In this document: piece after piece, positions 1 to 13,087 of the stretch
How positions within the stretch are numbered: the first letter of the stretch is position 1
Layout: each line of letters begins with the position of its first letter
From: Dicaeum eximium
Taxonomy: Eukaryota; Chordata; Aves; Passeriformes; Dicaeidae
Direction of reading: 5' to 3'
DNA length: 64,000 nucleotides
Assembly (NCBI GenBank): GCA_013396995.1
Contig: VWZP01010230.1
Coordinates: forward strand, 294,830 to 358,829
The notes under the pieces: model-generated
What the model was told of the DNA's origin: nothing
The model's input: only the letters and a program-made list of their open reading frames with translations
Databases searched by the model: none
Translations under genes and position numbers: made by a program

Positions 1-683
1 TCTAACTGTGAGTATGGGACTTAGGATTTTGGGAGTTGGGATACTACCAGAGAACGCTTGGATTGCAAAAATGCTGAACAATAGAAAAATGAATATTTGT
101 CTGGAAATAACCTCGTTGACTTCAGAATGCCACAGGGGTGAGGTAAATAAGGCAACAGCCATCTTTGACTTGGGTCTGTCCCAAGTGTTTAAAAAGTTAT
201 TCTGGTACATAGAAACCTGACTTTTTAATGCAGTCTTAGGACTCAAAGCAACTTTTTGGCTGTGCCCTTCTGAGAGTGGGAATTGCCAGTTAAAAGAAGG
301 GTGAGGAGAGATGGAGTCTCACTATTTGATAAGTCTGGGAGCTGCACACATACTTGCGGATTGCTGTAGTTGTGTGTCTGATCCTGCTTATGGATGGTCA
401 CCACAAATTCTACTCAAATGCACATTTTCACTGAGCTTTCTCGTTAAAAACCACAGGATTTTGTTTTAACTTGGCTGCTGCTCTCAGAAGCCCCTTCAAG
501 GCTGAAAGCTGACCTTTCCCTCAGTGGAACGTGGTGGGTTTTGGTGCTGCACTGCCACAAGTGCCTCCCCATCTCATCACCCATGCTGCAGAGGAAAGTG
601 GTGTGAATTAAGCTGAACTGACATTTCTGAGGGAAATGACCAGGCCAGTGCTGTACAGAGTGAAGATTCATGTGTTTCTATAC
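1..683. other. Non-coding unique sequence, nothing recognised
   Basis: No gene, RNA gene or repeat family is recognisable. Open frames are short (70-75 codons), occur on both strands and resemble no family. The stretch ends at the boundary of an LTR fragment that starts at 684. Confidence 0.6.
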
Positions 684-850
684 TGATGCCTCAGGTTGTA
701 GCTTTTATATTTTTCAGATTCTGTGCTGCTTTAGTGTGTAGTTCTGATATTCTCATATTAAGGGATGGTGAGCTCTCTTCACAGAGCAAGCAAACAAAAC
801 AATTCCTTCTCTAGCTGGGGACCAAGGACAACCGATCCAAATCCTGAAAT
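684..850 (+). mobile_element. 5' fragment of an ERV LTR, same family as the one at 49998
   Basis: This segment aligns over roughly 165 bases with the reverse complement of the solo LTR at 49998-50442, at about four matches in five. Both begin with TGATGCCTC, share a block around TTTTTCAGATTCTGT and share a block around AAAACAATTCCTT. Similarity stops near 850. No polyadenylation signal or LTR 3' end follows, so the copy is truncated or its 3' part has diverged beyond recognition. It is the plus-strand U3 part. No target duplication can be defined because the 3' end is missing. The family is probably ERV1-like, judged from the 4-bp target duplication of the complete relative. Confidence 0.8.
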
Positions 851-2290
851 TAATATCAGAGACCTTTCCAACAGTAAAGAGTTTCGCTGGCACCAAACAA
901 TTCTGCTTGGATTTCTCCCACCATTCAAGCCCTCAGCTGCCTGTGGCTGGTTAAAGTCATTGTTTGGAGCTGTTGCACAGTTACCTTCATTATTTTACAT
1001 GGGGATTAAGTGTGTGGTAAAGTAGTTACTTGAGTGCTTGATATCCGTATAAGCCAGAATGAAACATAACAATGGTCCAGCACCGAAGCTGGAACCTGCC
1101 TTCCCTTGGATTCCTGGCAGGTTGGGTCTGGGATGTGTGTTCAGCAGTTTGACAGGGCTCTGAATGAATGTTATCACTCTTCAGTCTGGCCTGAACCCTT
1201 AGAAAGGCATTGCAGCACGCAAAGACATTTGTAGATGTTTTTATCCTCACTCGTTTCATGATTTGTACTTTGTGTTAGTGGCTCTGTTATGACTTGTTTA
1301 AAGAGAATTCAAATTTATTGTTGCATTTTGCAGGAATGACAACACACTGCTCAAAAGTGTCTCAGTTTACCACAGTATTAAACATTTTGCCATTAGTGAG
1401 CAAGGAGTGAGAGAAGGGAAGTGCTGGTTCCAGAGAGGCATAACTCAGCAAATTTCTAATTTGCTCAAGTCTATAAAGCCATTAAACAGTTTTTCCTTTT
1501 CACAGGAAGATCACATGAGTTTGATTTTTTGTGGAATCTGTCAAGCCCAATTCCTCTATTTAACCTTATTTCAATTTATTTACTTACTTCCCTTTGGCCA
1601 TTAAAATATGTGGTTTTTTGTGGTTTTTTTTTGATAAAAAGTCATCTTTTAAAAAACCAAAACAGCAAAACCCACACTCAACACAACAAAACCCTCAAAC
1701 CTACTAACAGTTCCTCACACTAAATAGAGACCATGATGTGTAGCAGGTCCTCCTGTCTGATGGCTCTTCATTGTGACTACGAGGAAGATTGTCTGTGCTT
1801 TCTTTTTTTCACACCTGTCACAGATCAACTTTATCTCCCTAACCCAGAGGAAACTTGAGAAAATACAAAGATGGAACCTTAGTTTTAATCTAGTTTCTGG
1901 TACAGGGCTTTGTAAGATAATTCTTCATCCACATCATTAGGAGACCTAAATTTGACTGTTTTTTCCAGGGTTGCATTGTTGTTCAGTGCATTCTCCCCTT
2001 TTTAAATTTCAAACTTTTGTACCACTTTCAACCTTTCTTTTATTTTTCAGCTCCTTTTGTACCCACTCAGTGTGTTGCCAGTTCTGCTTTGAAGTCCTTT
2101 GCTGTTTTGTCAGGAGAGAGATTTATTTTGCATGACTTCTCTTAGCTTTCTTGCCTCTATGAAGATTTGGCAATGCACACCTCTGGCAATCTGTTCTTAG
2201 ATTTTACTTACTTTTATTTTTGCCACTACATACTTTATATATAAGTATCTGGTCACTGTTATTTTCTCTGGAATCCCTTCAGCTGGGTAA
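851..2290. other. Non-coding stretch with low-complexity patches
   Basis: No gene is supported. A T-rich patch lies at about 1609-1632, followed by an A/C-rich patch at about 1650-1711. Everything else looks like unique non-coding sequence. Confidence 0.6.
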
Positions 2291-2365
2291 TTTCTGCCTG
2301 GGAGTTGGGGCTCTTGGAATTCAATGTTTCTGCCTGGGAGTTGGGGCTCTTGGAATTCAATGTTT
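2291..2365. repeat. 36-bp tandem repeat, two copies
   Basis: The unit at 2291-2326 (starting TTTCTGCCTGGGAG) is repeated exactly at 2327-2362, and the next three bases (TTT) begin a third copy. Each unit contains an EcoRI-type GAATTC. The exact match implies a recent or unstable local duplication. It keeps reading frame because 36 is a multiple of three, but nothing suggests that it is coding. Confidence 0.95.
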
Positions 2366-4474
2366 TTGCACAGAGGGCAGCTTTGAGAAAACTGTCTCCA
2401 AGAGCTCCCTCTTTCAATGAGGTCTGTGGGGTCAGGCCTTTGCATGTGCTTGCAGTCCTACTGATCCCACAAGATTCCCCACAGAGCAGCCTATTTGCCT
2501 CGAACTCCTTGGCCAACAGCGACTGAGGAGTGAGGAGTGAGGCGTGAGTTGTACTGCTCCCCCACTCTGTTGCCTAAGCACCAAACTCTGAATCTGCGTT
2601 GACATTCCCACATTTCATCATCCCTTTGTGTTTTAGGAGCATTTTCTCAGACTGATGGCTATTTAATCTCCCCCTGGTGTCCTGTTACCTCTGGGTTTGT
2701 TCCATGCTGGAGACAAAGAGGCATGAGGAGTTAACACCAAAATTTTCCTGTATAATCCATCTTGCCTTATTCTTCAAGTCTGACTATCGCATATAAAGAA
2801 AATGCAGAGAAGAAAAATCTGGCATCCATAGGGCATACACTGAGGAGGTAATTTTTTGTGTTTGCCTGTCCTGCTTTTTTGAAAAAGCACTCGAGCATGT
2901 TCACCTCACTTATATTTGGAAACCTTTTACTTCTATATTCAGTTTTCCTTTGTGTCTTGCTACAGCTCAGAAAAAGCTGTCAGAGATCCTTGAAGATGGC
3001 ATCTCTGCGTTGTGGGACTGAAGCTAATGGAAGCCTCGTACTCATGTCAACAAACTGCTTCTGTTCCCCTGTGACCCACCTGGGAATGCTGCAGATTTAT
3101 GCTTTGGTGTGGTTCCTCACAGAAGAAAAAAATCTGGCTTTGTAGCTGCAGCTGGAACTGGGAGGAAATCTACACAAGATTATTTTTACCTGTAAGTTCT
3201 CATATTGCCATTTATTTGAAATTCACCTATCAAAGTAACACTAAGCACTAGTGATGGATTGTTTATTAAGGAATCTGATATGGCAAATTGTTTCAATATT
3301 TGTCATGTATGAAGAAAAGCATATTTTAAATGAGTTGAGGAGCTCCACAGGGGGAAATACATAGTAAATAGTAGCAGAAAAAGATAGAAGCAGGTGTAAG
3401 GGCCAAAAATTGAAATAAGTATTTATAAGCCTAGTTTACTCTCTCTTTTAACTAAGGGCTATAAGTAGTTGTAAAATTCTAGTGTCCATGAGTTGGTAGG
3501 TTCCAGGCTGCTTCTGGAATCTGGAAATCCTCCACGGATACAGACCTCCATGGTCTCCATGCCTTGACAAAATCAATTCATATAAATCACTCAAAGTACA
3601 GATAGCGTAAATTTTCCAACAGGCAGAAAAGAAACCGAACACAAGTTTCCTTTTTTTAAATTTTAAATTTAAGCATAACATTAAGATAACTTTACACAAC
3701 AAAATACTACAGTAACTTCATGTAAATTAATAATATTAGAGATATTCCTTTTATCCTGTCATTGTTATGTAAAATAACATATAATATTTCAAAATAGTCC
3801 AACTAGTAAGACTAAAACCTTTGCTGCAGAAAACTTCATAGACAGACCATTTGCTTCCATTTTAAGAATGCTGAAAAAAATATTCCTTTTCTTACACCAG
3901 GGGAAGAAAATAGCATGGAAATATATTTTTGTTAAAGATCTCACTCTGAAAAAATATATGCTGCTGAGGGAAAAATTCTGACCAAAAGATATTTTTTACA
4001 TTTACAGGTAACTTTCTTCCAGTAAATAAAAAGTAAAGGTTTTGATGCATTGGGCTGACAGTATCAAGGATCTTTATTTACCTGCAGACTCCAACCACTG
4101 GCCAAGCCAGGTAGGTATTTCCAGCAAGATAAAACCAGTGAAAAATATGGAATAGCATGTACACACCAAAGGAAGCAGAGAAAATGTGCTTCTCTGTGCA
4201 TTTTTATCAAGGTCCAAGGGTTTTGCTTGGTTTTTCTTGCTTACCTCAATTGTTGACTGCTGGTATTGAGCTTCTGTAGGATTAATATGCTTTATTTTCC
4301 CACTGTGATGCACACATGAATGCCATGCAATTCTTAGGAATGTGGCTGCTGTATGGACATCAAAATTAGGAGAGAGAGCCTTGCTTTAGGGCTGAGCTCC
4401 CACAGAGTTGTAAATAATTATTAAAACATCTTTACAATTAAAGCAGTAGAACTTTTAATGTTTAGAAGCTTTTG

Positions 4475-4500
4475 GGACATGCCATAATTGGGACATGCCC
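4475..4500 (+). promoter_or_regulatory. Candidate p53-family response element (two half-sites)
   Basis: Two near-identical decamers, GGACATGCCA (4475-4484) and GGACATGCCC (4491-4500), are separated by six bases. The known p53 half-site is RRRCWWGYYY. The second decamer matches fully and the first has one mismatch in its last position. Spacers of 0-13 bases are tolerated in known elements. Binding is not shown by sequence, and such motifs also arise by chance. Confidence 0.3.
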
Positions 4501-6149
4501 CAGTGTAGAGCATCCACATGAGTCATCTGCTGACCCCCCTGCCCCTTCTTCACGTATTAACTCTTTGTAAAAGAAGGCAAAAAGAACCTGGTAATGGGTG
4601 GTAATTAGACCCAGCAATAGGTAACAGGTGCTGCTGTTTCATGTTGTTCTCATGCTTGTAACAGTGCACCTCCTCAATGCAATACCATTCCATTAGAGCA
4701 AGAGGGTGAAATGTAACCTTTTCTGTAGCATGAGAGAGACTGAAAGCTAGTACTTGACCCAGAAAACACGTGAGCCCTGATTTGCACCCTAACCCTTGCA
4801 AGAGAAAAGAGCAATTAATTGTTTCAAACAGAAGAACCTCTCCTCTTTACCATCTGCATTACTGTAACAGGAGTCCATTACCTCTGGGAATGAACAGCTT
4901 CAAAACTTAGGAGAGTAAGAAGGAAAGCAGATAGGAAACTAGTCCCTTTAAATAATTCAGTACCTTTACTTGCTTTTATCTGTCATCCATTGTGAGCTGT
5001 TTATTTTTATTCCCTCCTAGGGGTATGTTGCAGCCAGGAGTGTCCCATCCCTCTTTACTGACTCATGCTCCCACTACTTTAATGGCACCTGCCTGCTTTG
5101 CAGTTGCCTTCAGTATTATGGTCTGTAGTTCCAGACTTAATGTCATCTGCAAGCCAGCCAGGCATGAATCATACCAGGAAAACACATGCTAGTGCTTACT
5201 GCTGGGATTGAGGCTGGGGCTGGGTTACTTAGGAAAAGTCCCTGGAAGCACTGGAAGAGACATGCAAAGAGCCACAATTAACAGGAAGCTTCACAGCTTG
5301 AATATTGACCAGGACTGTTTGGAAGCAGTATCTTCTCAAACACAGATGATGGAGGATGTCAGAGGTGTACAAAGAGTTCTTTGTAAATCACAAGTTGCTA
5401 TGTGGATGAGTAGCAGAGCTGGATAACAGAAGCTCTGCTGTTGTTTTAGCCCCTTGAAAGCCAAAATTTAAATCAATTATTAGTGTATCTTCAGAAATTA
5501 ACACCACCAGGTATGTTTTAAGTAATTCACTAGCAAAAGATGTATTGATCATTAATTTCAGATCTGATGGCAAACTTTGTCCCCTTTCATATTTCTAGTT
5601 GGATTGTTCAACGTTGTAGCAGTTGTGTCATCTCAGCCTTTGTCTAATGATAAAATCATAGTACACAGTACACTTACTGCTGAAATTTATCAAAATTTTC
5701 ATTTAAAAGGCCAGTTTTCTGTCTGTCACAAGGGTTATAATGCAAGAAGTTTATCACCAGCATTTTTCAGAGAGTTACACATACCAGTCTTTTCCAAACA
5801 ATTCAGAAAGAGACTTTTGTTGTATAACATATATTCTGGTTTTGTGACATATTGTGGAAGCAAAAATGTTTGCCATTTAAAAACATACTCTTCTGTTTCA
5901 TAAACCAAACCCATAATTTAGTGGAATCTTGAGATGCCTTTGGGTAGAAGCCTACTTTCATCAGAATGCATCTAATGCAGAATCCAATATAATGCAAGTT
6001 TTGGGTGAGGACTGTCCAGAACTGCAGCACTTGGAGTTTAGCTTTTCCCAAACTTCCAGAAGACTCAGACTCAAGGATTGTTGTTTGGAATTTTTTATGC
6101 CTGGGGAAAGATCATATACAGCAGTGGGGTGTTTTTTTTTGTTGTTGGG

Positions 6150-6150
6150 N
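6150..6150. other. Single ambiguous base (N)
   Basis: One N sits directly after a T-run and a G/T-rich stretch. It probably marks an unresolved or polymorphic base in a low-complexity context. Confidence 0.95.
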
Positions 6151-7328
6151 TTATAGCTACCCAAATCCTCCAAATAAAATCGTAAGACACAACAGGACAA
6201 TGATCAAGCAGCTGCAGGTTTGGTGTTTTGATGAAACATTGAAAAAGCCCCTGGGATTTCCTTTATAGGGATATCAAAACCTGTGTCTCTAGGAGGCCTC
6301 TAGCTCCTCGTTTCTTCTCCTCCTTCACACAGACAGTGGATTTCCAGTAAGTTTGTAAAGTAGCCAGGGGAATGCTGTCCCACACGGCACTTTGGTGTGG
6401 GAGAGAAAGGCTTTAATCCCTCCCCTCCATAGCATATTGGAAGAACTGTGATTTGTCAGGCAGCGTGGACAGGTTGGGATTTTGTGAGACTTGATGGATA
6501 TTTGGCAGTAAATCAGCTGTCAGACCCAGGGAAACTTGGGGGTGGTTTTGTCTGTTGTAGGAAGAGTTTTGCAGAGTCTGAACAGGCTTCAGTCTCACAG
6601 GACATAGTAGCTGGTTCACTGAAGGTACATTCCTTTCCCAATGTATTACGTGCTAAAACCATCCTGCTGTTTTCTTTTTCCTTTCTGCTTCTCCATGCAC
6701 AGGGAACTAGAAAGCCTGTGATGCTGAAATCCACCGTTAAGTCCATAGAAGGAAACTCCATCTTCAGCAAACAATAAAGTTCTTTTTAGTCCTTGATGTT
6801 TCTCATATTCTCAGTTTCTACAAGTAAAAGTAATTCTGACATCATTTAAATAATTGGACTATGTAGTAGTCAATGCCAGCAATCTATTGTGTTTACTCTC
6901 TTCTGTCATTCTGCTTTTGAAGGTTCTAAGCCAATGCAGTTCTTGCATTAAAGACAAACAGAACAGTTTCGTAACACCTTCCTTACCCCTTCATAGAGAA
7001 TATTCAAAATGCATCACAGAGCCTGTGGCCACAAATTTGTTTCACTAAAAATTACCCAGGAATTGTTAAATAATGAGTGTTAAACTGTTAAATGTTGAAT
7101 AGAGTGCAAAGAGAACAAATAAAAAATAACCACAAAAATTTACCCTTATTTTCTCAGCAAGAAACAACCCTATCAGGTGCTTCAGATACCCTTCAGACCC
7201 AGGTTCATCCTGAGCAGATGTTGCATTTTCCAGAGTCTCTTGCTAAAAGGGTTTCTGTCAATATATCTACACAGAGGTTATGGCTGAGCTTTCAGTGGTA
7301 AATTTCTTTCTTCAGCCTAGCAAATGTG

Positions 7329-7440
7329 AATCACAGAAGGATTAAGGTCAGAAGAACCCTCTGAACATCCTCTTGCCCAAGTGGTGTCACCTGGAGCAGA
7401 TGGGCTGGAACACTGCTTGCTCACTTGTTGAGGCAAGATG
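7329..7440 (-). mobile_element. Possible degraded CR1 LINE fragment (minus strand)
   Basis: The plus strand begins AATCACAGAAGG and continues through a GTCACCTGGAGCAGATGGG block. This resembles the reverse complement of the 3' end of avian CR1 elements (AATCACAGAATCA, then TCACCTAGAGCAGGTTG). The match is patchy, which suggests an old copy. The inward boundary is uncertain. Chance similarity cannot be ruled out by eye. Confidence 0.5.
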
Positions 7441-9935
7441 ATCTGAGAATAAAAACAAGAGGGACCTGGAAAGGATAATGCTGCTTCTGTGCCCACTTCT
7501 TTCTGTCTCTTGCTTAGGGTCAAGGGAAATAGAAGAGCACTCGAAGGCTGAAAGAAGCTCAGGCAGTAACAGGGGAGCTTTTAGGGAGTGATGCAAATGG
7601 ATGAGCCATGGAAGGCTGGCTGAGAGATCAGAGGTGGCCTGGCCTGTCACAGGGTCTGATTAACTGGCTGGGAGCAGGCATGGGAGCCCTTGAGCCAGCA
7701 CAGAGCAAGCCCTACAGCTCTTGGGAGCTCTCCTGTGGGCTGCTCTGTTGTGTTGCCATTGCTTAAGGTGCAGGGAAAAGCTGTTTCAAAGGATTTTTAT
7801 TTAGCTGCTCTACATGAGCTTTTTCTCAGCCTACATTTTAATGCTTGACAGCTGAGCTTTTACAAGTTTTTGGAGCCATTAATCAGAGCGGTGTTTTGGG
7901 AAGCTTTTGCAATGTATATTTGAGAATTTGTATGGCACTGGTTTAAATTGAAGGCTAAGGCTTACTTTTGAGGCTGCTTTTGGCCTCTTTATGTAAAGCA
8001 TGGAGCCATGTGTTATTGTTCTGAGAACCCATAATTAGTAGCAAATGTTTGGAAAATGCTAAAGATTGTTGCTAGGATGCTCCTTCAGGCTGGGATGTGT
8101 CAGAGCTGGTTAAACCTAATTTAGGTCTTTTTCAAAACCTGTTTTCTTAAGCTGCAAGTATAGATCATTTTTATACAGTGCAGTACATTCTGACTTTTCA
8201 AATGGGCAGCGGGGATAAAGGCATTCCTTCAGGAACAGGCATGACTTTGAGTGAGCAGAAACTAAGCTCCCATTCTTTGAAGTAATTTACTAGGGAATCA
8301 GGCAGGAGATAGGAAACAGGACTTCAGACCTAGGCTGTTTTTCTGTTTCACAGAGGTGTTGAGTCTTTTGCCCAGAACCACTCAGATTTCAAGCTATTTT
8401 TTCAATTCAAACAGGGATCCAGAAGCATATTTTTATTTGTTTTGAAGGTCAATGATAACTTTTCTAACCAAGAATAAAAAATTATTGAGAAGCATTAGAG
8501 CATCCCCTAAAAGTCTCTCTCTCTAACATTTTATGCCTCTTGAACTTATACACAGTGTTGTATGTAACAATGATTGCTTTTTGCTATGTTTGATGCCAGA
8601 TTTTGAAAGACCTGTGTAAAAGGTGCTCTGTTTTTTGCCAAAATATTTCTGAATGTGTTTGTTGTACAGTGCCCTCTCTCATGATGCACTCTGCCATTAG
8701 TGGTGACCCATGGTGGAGTTTTGGGACTACCAGAGGTGGGAATGGGGAGGGCAGGAACCTCAGCAGGAGCTCCATCTGGTGCCTCACCCTTCAGGAGGAG
8801 CCTGGGACCAAGGAGTGACACCAAAACCTATCCTGGCAGCTGGGTGACTATGGGGAATACAAGTAACACCTTCCCCTTTTTTGTGGATGTCTTGCTGAAT
8901 TAAGGTCTATTGTCCAAAATCTCAGGATGTTGGAGCAGAGGAGGAGGAGGATTTGTGTATTTGGGGTGAGTCAGGCATTGATCCAGCTCAGACTGGAAGG
9001 TTGCCATAAATTTTGGTCCTTTTCACAAATAGGGATGCACATGGACTGTCAATGTGACTTGAGCACTGGGTTCAGCCTCGAAGAGGAAGGTGTCTGTGCT
9101 TTGGTTCGAAGGCTATCAGAGTGGAGACAGGTAGATACACACTTTAAAATTTTCATGGGTCTGTGGTGATTTTCATTAGACACAAGTGGGAAAAACATTG
9201 CAAATAAAGGTGTTTCAGAGGCCAGGAACATGAGATTTGACATGCAAACCCCAGCTAAGGAGCTTGGATACAGAGGGAGCACCAGGCAGTCTGAACTGCT
9301 TCAGTGTCACCATTGCATGCACAGCAGATTTGCTCCCAGCAAAACCTGGATGAAAGGCCAGAGAGGGGAATATTTAAGTAAGCACCTAATTTGCATTTGC
9401 ACAGCACTTGCTGTCTGTGCTGGACTGCACCCAGCTCCTTGCAGGATGGCAGGCTCTGGATTGTGGAACAGCAGAGGAGACACTTTTGTGCTGCTTTAGT
9501 TTTGTTAATCCTGAGCAGCCAGAGGCACGTGGAAGTTTCTGTGCACAATGGAATGAGGGTCATTGTGCTCCTCAGGAGACTTAACTGGGCTGATTAATTC
9601 AGACTTGTACTCCAGCTGCATGGGCTGGTGGATTGTTGAGCTGTGGTGTACAGTCCCTTCTTAAACCCTGCTTTCTTCTGTGCTATATCATCGTGCATAA
9701 TCACTTGAATCAACAGGGATGATGGGAGGATGCCACTTACAAAGAGTGCTAAGACTGCTCTGAGTGCCAGAGCTGAGATCTTTCCCCTGTCTATTCCTCC
9801 TCATCTTTGTTTCTTCATTTCTAAATAAAAACAGATAAAAAAAGAGAGTCCTCTCACTTTCAGAGTGGGAGGAGAAGCTGGTTAAATGTTTAAAGTTTGG
9901 CCATTTGAGATGCCATTAGAGGTTTGTCTCGTGTG

Positions 9936-9974
9936 TTTTTTTCTTTTTTTTTTTGTTTTTTCTTTTTTTTTTTT
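9936..9974. repeat. T-rich low-complexity tract
   Basis: Nearly pure T, with interruptions by single C or G bases. It is low-complexity sequence. No retrotransposon body is recognisable on either side. Confidence 0.9.
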
Positions 9975-10280
9975 ACCATCTTGCTTCTAGTGCTCTTTGC
10001 TCCAACTAAAAGCTTTAACATTTTGCCCTAAAGTCTGTGATCAAAGTTGAAGAGCTTGTCTACATTTAGAAATAGTTTTATCTTTATTCTAAGCTCACAA
10101 GTCAAATCAATACTATTATATCCACTTTTTTAGTGAGGAACAGAAAAATAAGACAGCAGGATTTCCCCAGGGTACATAAAGCTGTGATATGGCCCATTTG
10201 CAAGTAAGCAGGACAGACATCATTATGTTTGGTTTTCTTCCTGGAAGAATACTCAGTTTAGACTTAAAACTTGCTCCAGG

Positions 10281-10312
10281 GTTTTTTTTTTATTTTTATT
10301 TTTATTTATTTT
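10281..10312. repeat. (TTTTA)n-like tract
   Basis: A T-run is followed by repeated TTTTTA/TTTA units, giving a short AT-only simple repeat. Confidence 0.9.
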
Positions 10313-13082
10313 CTCCTGTCTCCCTCTTTCAACTACCCTAATGAAGGATCAATAGTCATCTGGATTTAAGTCCTTCTTCCACAATTGTTAACTCTCAAAA
10401 TGTTGATTTCCAAGTGAAGTCACCAGACTGACATGTTACTGCTAATTGAAGAATCAGGTATTAATTAGAATTAGACACAGTGAAATGCTTCTCTCTAAGC
10501 CATGAAGTCTACAAAGAGATCCCAAATACTTGCTCTTTTTGCTTATAACAATGATGACTTCATTTTTATTGCCTCGCTGAACTGTCATTCTAATGTCAGT
10601 CATTGGGAAGGGTATATAAACTGAACTAGTACTTAGAAACAAAACAAAACCATCAGACTGATGCATCAAGAGTTTGGAGTTAGTTTCATTGAAGCTGTAG
10701 GAATAGTTTGTGTTTCTAAGCTGTGTTTCCATAAAGCTTTATTTCAGTGCCCTGTGTAGTATTGGTCTGGGACTATCTGATGCAGTTGTGATGTTGAAAA
10801 GCATCAGCTAGAACAATGCTTGGTAATTTTGGGAAATGGTCTTTTCTCAATCTATTTCCCTTTAGTTGGGGATAGAGCTTGGCTTTTAGCTGAATGTGAG
10901 TGTGGGTGTTTTTTGAAAAATCTTGACTTGGCTTCTTCATTTATCTTGAACTTGTGAAAAGATGTTTCAATGGCAGAAGTGAAAATAAAAGGGGAGGTAA
11001 GAGCCCACCACTTGGAGGAATGTATCACAAGCTAAAAGTTATAAGACTGATTCTGCTTCCTTAAAAATAACTTCTCAAAGTGTGCACATGCTGAAAAGAA
11101 GTTGCCTGGGTTGTGCCCTGACTGGGTGATTCCAGGTCCCTTCAGGAAGGGCTGCTGTTTGCAACTTCAGCTTCTTTTTCAGAGGAGCTATACTGGAAAA
11201 GAAAAACACAGGTCTTCATCTGAAAATGGGGGGCAGATGCATGGGGGAAGTGCCGTTGCTTGCATGCCTCTTGCCATGGGTACAGACTGCTCAGTGTTTT
11301 TTTACTGACATGTCCTTCTCTACACAGGAAAGCACTGCTGTATTTTAGGTAGTCAGATGAACATCTCAAACCACAATAACTCCATAAGGAGCTCTTGAGT
11401 TTCTAGTTTCACGGGCCATGGAGCATGTAAACTAGCCTAAGATATCTCTGTCCATAGAAACAGTGCTTTGCACCCAAGTCTCTGCTGTTAATTTGATAGT
11501 TGTTGGTTGTCCTTGGTTTTGTTACAGTGGCTAAAGTATTAGAACATATAACATTTAGTAAACAATGTTTATAGTGTGGATCTGATGGACCCCTCCTCAG
11601 ATTTGCAGCATCAAGGGTGGGGTCAGCAGCAGTCTGTCTCAGGTAGGAATGCTGTTTTGGCAGACGTGGCTGATGCTTTCCATAGCAAGTGCTGGAGCTG
11701 GAGGAGAAGAGCTAGGTTCTGGTTATGGCTTGGATTGCTTGGAAACTGGGTGAAAATGTCAAGCTGGGATGCAGGGATAGGTTCTAATGATCTGCGGAAG
11801 TTCTTCTGAAGAGATACTAAGCTCCAAGAAGAAAGATGGAGAGTCAGGAGAATGGCACTGTACAGCAGGAAGATGTTGATTTATAGCTGCTGTTGCCCAG
11901 CTGTGACTTGGTTAGCACTAAAATGTGTCGACAATGTAGATATAACCTGAACATGATTCCATGTCAGTAGACTGTCCCCTCCTTTCTGAGCACATTTGTT
12001 TGCTGTGGTTACTAAGGAGACCAAGCACAGTTTAGATTTTGTTAAGCAGACAGGAGAATCTGCCAGTTCTTCAACCAAGGCCTGATAAGGTAATTTCCTT
12101 CGTCTCATGTTGACAGCAGTGAATGCAAGTCAAACACTGTAAATGGAAAAGTTGTCTCAAACTCTGTTTTCTGGTTGTGACTGTGATACTTGTGGGCTTG
12201 TGAATTGGGTGGCTTTGGTCTTAGTGTTGGTGGTCTGAGATCTGAGGACCCTTGGGGGAGAAAACATTCCCTTTGTGTGATAAGAAGAGACGCTGTTGAA
12301 AATCCATGGGCCAAGTGCCCTGTGCTGAGACCTCACTGCTAGTTGCTTTTTCCATGCCATAAACCAATAGATTTTAGGGAAGACCAGGTCAGATATAAGA
12401 TAAAAATCTTAGTGGGAAGACCACTGAATTGACCACTGACAGCATAAGGGGGACCGTGGAGTCAGGAACAGGATGAGTAGCCATGGGTAAAATGGGAGAA
12501 ATTCTAGATTAAAAAAATAACTAACTTGTAGCTGTTTTCCAGTTAAAAAAAAGGTGAAGATTTAGACAAGTATGTAACATGGTAGCTTTTGGTTTACCTG
12601 TCTCCCATCATAGGTAGTGCTAACACCCTTGAAATTAAAATTTCATTTGTTCATTTGTTTACACCAGCCTATATGCAACCATAAGGTGAACTGGTTCTAT
12701 AAAGTTTTTGGTGTTACAGAGGGATGTCTTAATAAATATTATAATCTGATTTGTTACAGTATTGATAAGCTGAAGGGTAGCAAAGATTAGGAGCATGGGG
12801 GAAACAGGAATTGAAACTAATAACTAATAAATATCAACAGTATGATTGTGGACACTGCTGCTGCATAGTTTGATGAGTGTCAGGTAAGTTCTTCTATCTA
12901 CAAATTATAGCTTGGACTCTTAATATCTGCATAAGAGCACTTCCTTTCCTTTGGACCAAATTTTCTAAATTTGCAAATATGGATACTTTTACTAATAGGA
13001 TCCACATCTTCACTGAACCCTGTTCAACCTCAGCTTGAAGAGTCATCTTGGTCTTGCCAGCTGGGATACACTTTCTGTGTAA

Positions 13083-13087
13083 CTATT
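13083..13087. repeat. Left target-site duplication of solo LTR
   Basis: CTATT immediately precedes the TG of the LTR and recurs exactly at 13785-13789 after its terminal CA. Confidence 0.9.

Larger units (their letters stand above)
2366..7328. other. Gene-free stretch
   Basis: No exon, RNA gene or repeat family is recognised in about 5 kb. The 108- and 109-codon frames near 5577 and 6448 have no recognisable domain and are in the range expected by chance. A pair of p53-type half-sites at 4475-4500 is reported separately. One ambiguous base occurs at 6150. Confidence 0.55.
7441..13082. other. Gene-free stretch with T-rich tracts
   Basis: No gene is supported in this 5.6 kb. Open frames around 8546-9600 overlap on both strands in a moderately GC-rich patch and look like nothing known. 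T-rich tracts are listed separately. The segment around 10440-10620 is AT-rich with several ATTA cores and could be regulatory, but nothing in it is diagnostic. Confidence 0.55.

Noticed and set aside
9100..9115. GGTTCGAAGG, resembling a tRNA T-arm
   Set aside because: No matching acceptor, D-arm or anticodon arm surrounds it.
12590..12900. Possible old LTR (AATAAATAT-rich, TG...CA-like ends)
   Set aside because: No paired termini or target duplication could be found and no family was recognised.
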